From Promethearchaeota archaeon (GTDB lineage Archaea > Asgardarchaeota > Lokiarchaeia > Sigynarchaeales > SOKP01), in the NCBI GenBank assembly GCA_019057975.1, contig JAHLWJ010000153.1, positions 1-10,431 on the forward strand: DNA of 10,431 bases. The letters run 5' to 3'. A program made the translations under genes and the position numbers. The notes under the pieces were generated by a model. That model was not told where the DNA came from. It made no database searches and was given only the letters and a program-made list of their open reading frames with translations. Every line of letters begins with the position of its first letter. Positions within the stretch are counted from its first letter, which is position 1. Shown here in pieces: positions 1 through 5,346 of this stretch.

Positions 1-238
1 TCTCATCCATTTCATGATGTTTGGCTTTTTCTATTTTAACCTTCTCATTTACATCAAGTTCATAATAAATGAGATAAAACTTATTAAATTTTGAGACTGC
101 TTCTTCTAAATATGGGGCTTCAGGAGGACAAGCCCATGAATGTCCATAACTAGGACACTTGAAATTAGGACTTATACAATAAGTCTGAACTTTCGGATCA
201 AATATTATATCCCCTAATTTAATTTTAAGAAATGGCAA
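1..238 (-). CDS. DUF2284-type cysteine-rich metal-binding protein, C-terminus off the window
   Basis: An open minus-strand frame runs without a stop from 238 to the left edge, giving 79 residues of the N-terminal part. Counting from the TTG at 238, it reads FDPKV (13-17), then C21, C28 and the block CPSYGHSWACPPEAP (28-42). The spacing C-x6-C-x8-C-P-P with YG in between is the signature of DUF2284 predicted metal-binding proteins, usually around 170-190 residues. Their biochemical role is not established; cysteine ligation of a metal or Fe-S centre is presumed. No ATG lies between the upstream in-frame TAA and the conserved block. TTG at 238 is the only conventional start that keeps the usual short N-terminus, and a TATA-like box lies about 22 nt upstream, so the transcript may be leaderless. 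The gene is divergent from the phosphate operon. Family call fairly sure, start uncertain. Confidence 0.72.
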   Translation of the reverse strand, partial: MPFLKIKLGDIIFDPKVQTYCISPNFKCPSYGHSWACPPEAPYLEEAVSKFNKFYLIYYELDVNEKVKIEKAKHHEMDE

Positions 239-256
239 GAGACGTTTTAAGTAACC

Positions 257-264
257 TATTTATA
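257..264 (-). promoter_or_regulatory. Candidate TATA box for the DUF2284 gene
   Basis: Read on the minus strand, this is TATAAATA, centred about 22 nt upstream of the TTG at 238. That is close to the archaeal TATA-to-start-site distance, so it fits a transcript starting at or near the start codon. The region is AT-rich, so chance matches are common. Confidence 0.4.
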
Positions 265-370
265 GTGGAAAAATGGTAAATATGTAATATTTTTTTCGAT
301 TTTGATCTAAAAATCTTAATTGCCAAAGTAAAAATACAATTTTTTTTAAGAAATAAAGGATAAGTATGAC

Positions 371-379
371 TATTATATC
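371..379 (+). promoter_or_regulatory. Candidate TATA box for the DUF47-PiT operon
   Basis: The sequence tattatatc lies about 45 nt upstream of the ATG at 420. A transcript starting some 25 nt downstream would have a short leader containing the GTGA Shine-Dalgarno motif at 411-414. This is supported only by position and composition. Confidence 0.3.
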
Positions 380-410
380 CTCTTGGATTAAAAATTAAGT
401 AATTCTTGAT

Positions 411-414
411 GTGA
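411..414 (+). promoter_or_regulatory. Shine-Dalgarno GTGA for the DUF47 gene
   Basis: GTGA lies five nucleotides before the ATG at 420 and matches the core of the archaeal GGAGGTGATC ribosome-binding consensus. The same GTG is in frame and could be taken as the start codon. The spacing argues that it is the ribosome-binding site and that translation begins at 420. Confidence 0.5.
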
Positions 415-419
415 ATAGA

Positions 420-1073
420 ATGAAGTTAAATTTAAAAAAAGATAAGAGAAGTCAACTACTAAATGCAGCAAATGATTTTCAGTCAGAAGTTTTAAAAGGT
501 TCACACTTACTCCACGATAGTATTAATGATCTTATTAGTGGTAAGCTAGATAAGAATAAAATAGATGAAGTAATTCAATGTGAACATAATGCGGATCGTG
601 CTAAAGAAAAATATATAAATCTTCTTTATAAAGATAAGCGAGCGCTTCCTTTTTTAGTTGAAGATCGTTATAGATTAATAAAGTATATAGATATTGTTTC
701 AGATAACTCAGAAGAGCTGGCAATGGGACTAAAAGTTTACCCATTCGAAATCTTTGATGATATTAAAGAAGATATGAAAAAACTTAACGATTTATATAAA
801 GAAGCAATTGAAAATTTAGTGGAAATGGTAAACCTTATGGAAACAGATTTTAAAACCGCTTATAAAAAGAGTTTCCACATCGAGGCACTTAAGAGAAGTG
901 CTCGTGATGCGAAATTTAAAATTTTAGATTTGGTGTATCAAAAACCACAAGAAAAATCACTTCGAGTATACCTAACTTCAAAAATATGCATAAAAATATT
1001 CGATATGGTTGTCAGGGCTGAAGAGATTAGTGATTTTCTAAGAAGCTTAATTGTAAAATATCCTAGTAAATAA
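420..1073 (+). CDS. DUF47/PhoU-like putative phosphate transport regulator
   Basis: The 217-residue, nearly all-helical protein has the layout of DUF47 (TIGR00153) proteins. These are PhoU-like helical bundles of about 210-220 residues found beside PiT transporters. Visible family features are a first helix with a FxxEVLKGSxLL pattern, an E-x2-AD-x2-K stretch (CEHNADRAKEKY), and a LPFLVEDRYRLIKYIDIVSD segment matching the family's P-F-x-R-E-D-x2-L-x3-L-D-x2-x-D block. In the family, acidic and metal-binding residues in the repeated bundle are thought to let the protein regulate the cognate permease. The PiT gene starts only 36 bp downstream on the same strand, so the two form an operon. GTG at 411 is an alternative start adding three residues; ATG at 420 is preferred because GTGA sits at ribosome-binding distance. 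Confidence 0.85.
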   Translation: MKLNLKKDKRSQLLNAANDFQSEVLKGSHLLHDSINDLISGKLDKNKIDEVIQCEHNADRAKEKYINLLYKDKRALPFLVEDRYRLIKYIDIVSDNSEELAMGLKVYPFEIFDDIKEDMKKLNDLYKEAIENLVEMVNLMETDFKTAYKKSFHIEALKRSARDAKFKILDLVYQKPQEKSLRVYLTSKICIKIFDMVVRAEEISDFLRSLIVKYPSK

Positions 1074-1109
1074 AAAAAAGTAAAAAAATCAAAGGGAGAA
1101 GAAGATAGC

Positions 1110-2096
1110 ATGGATGCTGCTGTAATTATAATAATATTTCTATTAATATCCATCGTGATCGCATTCGGAATCGGCGGAAACGATGAAACTATGGCCCCAC
1201 TATATGGATCGAGAATTCTTAATATGAAACAAATTCTCATTTTAGCTGGGATTTTTGCTATCTTGGGGGCTATAATATTGGGAGAAGGTGTTTCAAAATC
1301 TGTAGGTGGCGATATTCTTTTAATAGATTATGATGCAACTGGTGTTAGCCAGAATGCTGTTGTTTTGACGATATTGATTTCAACTGCTATTTGGTTAATA
1401 TCAGCCAGTGCTTTAGGGCTTCCAATATCAACAACACATGCTACAATTGGGGCAATTATAGGAATAGGTTTACTTGTAGGTGGTGGAAATGGTGTAAATT
1501 GGGATACAATATTAGGAATGAGTATGTGGTGGTTATTATCTCCTGTAGTTGGTTTTATGGTAACTTACATCGTTGTTATTATGCTCAATAAGCATAAACT
1601 TAAGCGTTTAAATGGATTTCAAGATTATGAAAGATCAGAGAGCATATATACCCTTATTATCTTAGTAGTAATATGTATAACGGCCTTCTCAAGAGCAGGA
1701 AATGATTGTTCCAACGCAGTTGGGATAGTTGCAGGAGTTGGCGATGATATCAATCTAACTGCATTACTGGTTATAACAGGTTTTAGTTTGGCCATTGGTA
1801 TTGCGGTTTTAGGGAGAATAGTTATTAAAAACCTAGGGAAAATGACTGAACTCCGACCAAGTACAGCATTTGCGGCACAGGTGCCAACAGCAGCAGTTAT
1901 GCTGATTGGAACTATTCAAAAGATCCCCCTTTCTGGTTCTCATATGCTTGTAGCATCATTAGTCGGTTTGTCAAAAGCTAGTAATGCCCCCATGAAGAAA
2001 GGTTTATGGAAGATAGTGGTAATTTGGTTATTAACCTTTCCGATGTCAGCTATTCTAGCAATTTTGCTATATTTTCCAATCAACGCGGCATTTTAA
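1110..2096 (+). CDS. PiT-family inorganic phosphate permease
   Basis: This 328-residue polytopic membrane protein has the inverted-repeat organisation of the PiT (PF01384) family, which imports phosphate by cation symport. Each half carries a GxND signature: GGNDETMA (22-29) and AGNDCSNA (196-203). Each also has the paired re-entrant motif: PISTTH (105-110) in the first half and the variant PLSGSH (273-278) in the second. About ten hydrophobic segments are visible, with a short basic cytoplasmic loop near 160-175. Length is typical of short prokaryotic PiT proteins. GGGAG at 1094-1098 is a ribosome-binding site for the ATG at 1110. The upstream DUF47 gene supports phosphate over sulfate, although PiT relatives transporting sulfate exist. 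The signatures depart from canonical GANDVANA and the second STTH is altered, so the exact substrate and coupling ion are not certain. Confidence 0.9.
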   Translation: MDAAVIIIIFLLISIVIAFGIGGNDETMAPLYGSRILNMKQILILAGIFAILGAIILGEGVSKSVGGDILLIDYDATGVSQNAVVLTILISTAIWLISASALGLPISTTHATIGAIIGIGLLVGGGNGVNWDTILGMSMWWLLSPVVGFMVTYIVVIMLNKHKLKRLNGFQDYERSESIYTLIILVVICITAFSRAGNDCSNAVGIVAGVGDDINLTALLVITGFSLAIGIAVLGRIVIKNLGKMTELRPSTAFAAQVPTAAVMLIGTIQKIPLSGSHMLVASLVGLSKASNAPMKKGLWKIVVIWLLTFPMSAILAILLYFPINAAF

Positions 2097-2105
2097 TTAT
2101 TTTTT
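2097..2105 (+). terminator. T-tract terminator after the PiT operon
   Basis: A T-rich run (ttattttttt-like, with T6 at 2100-2105) follows the PiT stop codon directly. Archaeal intrinsic termination mainly needs an oligo-T tract without a stable hairpin, and the next gene lies on the opposite strand, so termination is expected here. Confidence 0.35.
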
Positions 2106-2129
2106 AAATCCCTTTAACGCATCAAATTT

Positions 2130-2294
2130 TTAATTTTTTGTAGTAATCTCGTCTTTCCATACATTTTCGGTATTACAGGGAACAGGAAGATCTTTCATTG
2201 TGACAAGTCCTGGTCTCGCAGTTATAACTTTAGGATTTAAATTCACAACTATTGCTGAAGTGCCTAATTCTCCATGAGAAAATACTTTTACCAT
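2130..2294 (-). CDS. Possible small protein or gene remnant, 54 residues
   Basis: An ATG at 2294 opens a 54-codon minus-strand frame ending in TAA at 2130. The product starts MVKVFSHGELGTS and contains NLNPKVITARPG and KDLPVPC. Its glycine, proline, histidine, cysteine and tryptophan content looks more like folded protein than a translation of AT-rich spacer, which here gives mostly Lys, Ile, Asn and Phe. I do not recognise the family. There is no Shine-Dalgarno motif before the ATG. The same frame stays open upstream for 15 more codons (TPKILVFFAALNSF...) before a stop, which would fit the C-terminal end of a decayed larger gene. It lies between the convergent PiT and VWA genes. Calling it a coding gene is uncertain. 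Confidence 0.3.
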   Translation of the reverse strand: MVKVFSHGELGTSAIVVNLNPKVITARPGLVTMKDLPVPCNTENVWKDEITTKN

Positions 2295-2388
2295 GAAAAA
2301 GGAATTTAGTGCAGCAAAGAAAACTAATATTTTAGGAGTTTATCTTGTTAAGGATTTAGAGATTCTCTAAAACCACGGCGGTTGATTT

Positions 2389-3681
2389 TTAGTCGACTTT
2401 AGCTCCACATATTGGGCAACTATTAGTATTTTGGAGTGTAGCACCACAGATTTTACATAATTTAATTGATCCTACTCCTCTTTTTCTTGGTGGTTTTAAA
2501 GTAGTAATGGAAACTGGCTTTTCCATCTCTCTAATCGGTTGTTGAGCTTCAGCTGTAGGCTTCGACTCCTTTGTCAACTTAATCTCAATTTCCTTACCAA
2601 AGAATCCTCCAACATTTACCTTTTTTGTGGCCTCTGAGGGGGGAGTAAGTGATTTTAATCCTTCTGGACTGATTTCTTCTTCAATCTGTTCTTGTTCGTA
2701 TTCTAATTCTTCAGGTTCGGGTGGAATCACTCTTTCTGTATCGATCTCAGGGAACTCTTCCTCTACATCTTCCTCATAGATTATATTGACATATTCCTCA
2801 TCTATTTTTAACAAAGTTTCACATTGGGGACATCTGTAAATGTGACGAAAGCCAATATTCTTAGCAAGCGAATATTTTGCGGCACAACAACTATGAAATT
2901 TAGCACTACAGTTAAAACACTTATGTATCTCATCAGAGTGGGCCTCACAAATAGGACATAATTCTTGTTCACATATTGTACATATTTCTTCATCATCAGG
3001 TGACAAACTTATAAGATCAACGGCAAGTCGTTCATAAAATACCTTATCTTCGGCTAAAACATGATCTAATTCATCAGTTTTTATCACTTTGAATTCTCTT
3101 TTATTTTGAACCAGAGAACCTAAAATATTTTGCAAGAGTTTTTCATCTTGGCAATAGAACATGCCACCATGGGTTTCACTAGAAATAATCTTGAGTTTTA
3201 CATCATCTTCATAAAACTTTTCATTTCCGACTCGAATTATGTCAATAAAAGCAGAAAATTTTTTCGCTTTAATTAGTAAATCATAAAGTGCGTTATAATA
3301 ATCTTCAGATAATTTACTAGGTGTATCTGAAATAATAATAACACGATAATTTTTCCTAGATTCTCTGCTTTTTCTAAAAATATAGGCTAGAATTTCATAT
3401 AATCCATTCTCTAAATAACTTTGAGCTGTTTCTCGTGTGTCCCATGCGTCATTAATTGCATTTAATACAATGGCAGAATCTTTTATATCATATTCATTTA
3501 TTGGATTTTCATTCTTTTGGAAGATTACAACCCCATAGGAACTTAAAGCGTTAAATTTATCTTTTTCTTTAATGAAAGAATTAATTGCTTTCATTAACGA
3601 TTTTTTCTTAAGAAAATCTGAGATTAAATCGATATAAAAGATGAATTCCTCTGAATTTATTGAGTCCGAACTGGTGAACAT
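2389..3681 (-). CDS. VWA-like domain, C4HC3 zinc finger and C-terminal zinc ribbon protein (paralogue A)
   Basis: This 430-residue protein has a VWA/Rossmann-like N-terminal domain (about 13-195). It begins FIFYIDLISDF, has a SYLENGLYEIL helix and a central strand VIIISDTPS (115-122). The MIDAS DxSxS motif is not intact (D18-L-I-S-D). The strand order and the NGL helix recall the VWA domains of TFIIH p44/Ssl1 and Rpn10; this is an inference from pattern. A zinc finger follows: C242, C245, C255, C258, H263, C266, C284, C287, a C4HC3 order as in PHD or RING-variant fingers, with an extra C234-x2-C237 pair ahead. After an acidic, proline-rich linker comes VGGFFGK (357-363), and a zinc ribbon (C409, C412, C422, C425) ends the protein. 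No signal peptide or membrane segment is seen. A 153-bp gap separates it from its upstream paralogue. Function unknown. Confidence 0.85.
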   Translation of the reverse strand: MFTSSDSINSEEFIFYIDLISDFLKKKSLMKAINSFIKEKDKFNALSSYGVVIFQKNENPINEYDIKDSAIVLNAINDAWDTRETAQSYLENGLYEILAYIFRKSRESRKNYRVIIISDTPSKLSEDYYNALYDLLIKAKKFSAFIDIIRVGNEKFYEDDVKLKIISSETHGGMFYCQDEKLLQNILGSLVQNKREFKVIKTDELDHVLAEDKVFYERLAVDLISLSPDDEEICTICEQELCPICEAHSDEIHKCFNCSAKFHSCCAAKYSLAKNIGFRHIYRCPQCETLLKIDEEYVNIIYEEDVEEEFPEIDTERVIPPEPEELEYEQEQIEEEISPEGLKSLTPPSEATKKVNVGGFFGKEIEIKLTKESKPTAEAQQPIREMEKPVSITTLKPPRKRGVGSIKLCKICGATLQNTNSCPICGAKVD

Positions 3682-3724
3682 CTTCGTATCTAATTATTAT
3701 ATGAGTTTATGAAAAATATCGTTA

Positions 3725-3733
3725 AATTATAAA
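3725..3733 (-). promoter_or_regulatory. Candidate TATA box for VWA paralogue A
   Basis: Read on the minus strand this is TTTATAATT, about 45-50 nt upstream of the ATG at 3681. It would give paralogue A its own start site inside the 153-bp gap between the two VWA genes, so the pair need not be one transcript. The spacer is very AT-rich and the call is weak. Confidence 0.3.
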
Positions 3734-3834
3734 GAAATAATATTAGAAGTTGTATTTATTTTTATTTATTATATTTCTGATTTACGTTAAATTTTATTTA
3801 ACAATAGTATTATCAAAAATTTATTATTAAAACT

Positions 3835-5181
3835 TCATAATATCCTAAAACCACAATTCGGACATTTCTTCTCTTGGTTAGGATTTACTTGTGTTCCACA
3901 TTGTTGACAAATTACAAAATTAGGTAGCTTTTTTGTTCTGTTAGGAATCTCCGTATTAGAAGGGCTCATAATTTTTATTTTCCCAGGGCTTGTGGTATTA
4001 GATTTGAAAGTCGCTTTTTTTGACACTCTTTCATAGACAATCTTATCACCTATTTTTTTAACTGTATATGCTTTCCCAAAAAATCCCCCAACATGGACTG
4101 TTTTTATGACTTCACCTTCAGTATCAAAATTATTAGTGTCAGGTATTGAATCTAATTTTTCACTTTCAATTTTTGTAATAGTGGAGGTAGATTTTGGTAA
4201 GGGTTTTACTTTAGAAAGTCGTTTAGGAATTTGATCTAATACCTCTTTTGCCATGAAGTCTTTAACTGTTTTCACTTCTACTTCCCCAGAAACTTCAATA
4301 ATTTCATCTTCATCTATTTTAAGTAGAACGTCACAAGAAGGACAACGCAAGATATTAGGAATGCCAATATTGTGGTTTATAGTATAATTTGTAATGCAAC
4401 AGTTATGAAAACTAGTGTTACAATCCTCACAGATTAATGGTATATCATCAATATCAGTGCAAATTGGGCATAGTTCTTCATTACAAAAGTGACACACTAA
4501 TTTTTCCATCGTTGCTTCCGATTTTTTTAAGGATTTAGCCAAATGGTTATAAAATGCATAATCTTCCTTACTTATCATGATACGATCTGGTTGATCAACA
4601 AAAGTGCTTGTAAATTGTTTGGATTTTACTAGTTTTTTTATTGTATCCGAAAATTCCTTTTTTTGTTGGATATAAAAGATTCCTCCTTTTGTATCGCTTG
4701 CTAGCATATTTAATTTAACGTCATCACTAAAAAACCGTTTATCAGTTTCAGAAATTCTGATAATATCTATAAAAGTTGGAAAATTTTTTATTTTTGAAAC
4801 AAGATTAAATAGAGCTTCTTGGTAGCCTTCAGACAAATCAGATGGAGTATCTGTTATTACTATTATTCTATTAAATTTAGATCCTTTTCTAACTTTCTCA
4901 GCTATGTAAGAAAAAATATAGAACAAACCATTTTCAAAGAAACTTTGATTTTTTGGTCGAAGTCTCCAGTTTCCTTCAATAGTATTTGTAATTATCCCCG
5001 CATCTTTTTTATCAGTAATAAATATTGGATTCCCTTCTTCTTGAAAAATAAGCAGAGAATAATGGCTCTCTATATTTATTTTATTTTTTTCCTCAATGTA
5101 ATATTTTATAGCTTTTACAATTTCTTTTTTTTTAAGTAGCTCTTTTGTTAAATCTAAGTAAAAATATATATCTTCCTTCAT
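3835..5181 (-). CDS. VWA-like domain, C4HC3 zinc finger and C-terminal zinc ribbon protein (paralogue B)
   Basis: Counting from the ATG at 5181, this 448-residue protein repeats the architecture of the gene downstream of it. The VWA-like domain (about 5-188) has FYLDLTKELLKKKE at the start, FFENGLFYIFSYI and VITDTPSDLSEGY (central Asp 111). The zinc finger has C238, C241, C251, C254, H259, C262, C280 and C283, with C230/C233 before it; spacing is identical to paralogue A with no gaps. The linker is basic and Ser/Thr-rich rather than acidic but keeps VGGFFGK (364-370). The C-terminal zinc ribbon has C425, C428, C440 and C443. The MIDAS-type DxSxS is again broken (DLTKE). An in-frame GTG at 5190 would add three residues, but GTGA there sits at Shine-Dalgarno distance from 5181. 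It is divergent from the TrmB-like coiled-coil gene. Role unknown; protein-protein or chromatin-associated adaptor is a guess. Confidence 0.85.
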   Translation of the reverse strand: MKEDIYFYLDLTKELLKKKEIVKAIKYYIEEKNKINIESHYSLLIFQEEGNPIFITDKKDAGIITNTIEGNWRLRPKNQSFFENGLFYIFSYIAEKVRKGSKFNRIIVITDTPSDLSEGYQEALFNLVSKIKNFPTFIDIIRISETDKRFFSDDVKLNMLASDTKGGIFYIQQKKEFSDTIKKLVKSKQFTSTFVDQPDRIMISKEDYAFYNHLAKSLKKSEATMEKLVCHFCNEELCPICTDIDDIPLICEDCNTSFHNCCITNYTINHNIGIPNILRCPSCDVLLKIDEDEIIEVSGEVEVKTVKDFMAKEVLDQIPKRLSKVKPLPKSTSTITKIESEKLDSIPDTNNFDTEGEVIKTVHVGGFFGKAYTVKKIGDKIVYERVSKKATFKSNTTSPGKIKIMSPSNTEIPNRTKKLPNFVICQQCGTQVNPNQEKKCPNCGFRIL

Positions 5182-5186
5182 TTTCT

Positions 5187-5190
5187 TCAC
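5187..5190 (-). promoter_or_regulatory. Shine-Dalgarno GTGA for VWA paralogue B
   Basis: On the minus strand GTGA precedes the ATG at 5181 by five nucleotides, the same arrangement as at 411-420. It decides the start in favour of ATG 5181 over the in-frame GTG at 5190. Confidence 0.45.
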
Positions 5191-5252
5191 ATTAAATTAT
5201 TAAAAATCAGTAGAGAACAGTTATTTTCTTATTGATCATAATAATAAAACCT

Positions 5253-5308
5253 CCTTAAAATTTTTTTGAAAAGATAAAAACCTTAAAATTTTTTAGAAAA
5301 GATTAAGA
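5253..5308. repeat. Two tandem 28-bp repeats in a divergent promoter region
   Basis: Units 5253-5280 and 5281-5308 abut and agree at 25 of 28 positions (differences at unit positions 15, 24 and 27). Each begins ccttaaaatttttt and continues gaaaagat. The second unit ends just before the TATA-like box of the 661-residue gene. The placement, in the only region shared by two divergent genes, suits an operator or a bending element. A replication-slippage duplication of AT-rich DNA with no function is also possible. Confidence 0.7.
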
Positions 5309-5310
5309 AA

Positions 5311-5322
5311 AATATAATATAT
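5311..5322 (+). promoter_or_regulatory. Candidate TATA box of the TrmB-like coiled-coil gene
   Basis: The sequence aatataatatat follows directly after the second 28-bp repeat and lies about 25-36 nt upstream of the ATG at 5347. A start site some 25 nt downstream of its centre would fall at about 5340, close to the GGTGAT motif, so the leader would be very short. Confidence 0.4.
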
Positions 5323-5334
5323 GTGAAGTATGTT

Positions 5335-5340
5335 GGTGAT
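5335..5340 (+). promoter_or_regulatory. Shine-Dalgarno GGTGAT for the TrmB-like gene
   Basis: GGTGAT matches six bases of the archaeal GGAGGTGATC consensus and ends six nucleotides before the ATG at 5347. It is the strongest ribosome-binding site in the window and fixes the start. Confidence 0.65.
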
Positions 5341-5346
5341 AAATAG

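Noticed and set aside
938..1240. Minus-strand frame of 100 codons across the DUF47-PiT junction
   Set aside because: It lies opposite two genes with clear family signatures and has no recognisable features of its own.
2293..2370. 25-codon plus-strand frame starting MKKEFSAAKK
   Set aside because: Very short, no ribosome-binding site and lysine-rich as expected from AT-rich spacer; it also overlaps the more protein-like minus-strand frame.
2371..2390. Hairpin plus T5 (aacc-acggc-ggtt then gattttt) as an intrinsic terminator
   Set aside because: The stem is only four base pairs. No supported plus-strand gene ends just before it, and archaeal terminators do not rely on hairpins.
4819..5139. 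Plus-strand frame of 106 codons rich in Phe, Ile and Tyr
   Set aside because: It is antisense to the well-supported VWA paralogue B gene, and its composition is what reverse translation of Lys/Glu-rich coding DNA gives.
5253..5308. Possible CRISPR-like repeat
   Set aside because: There are only two units, directly abutting with no spacer and very AT-rich, so this is a simple tandem duplication.
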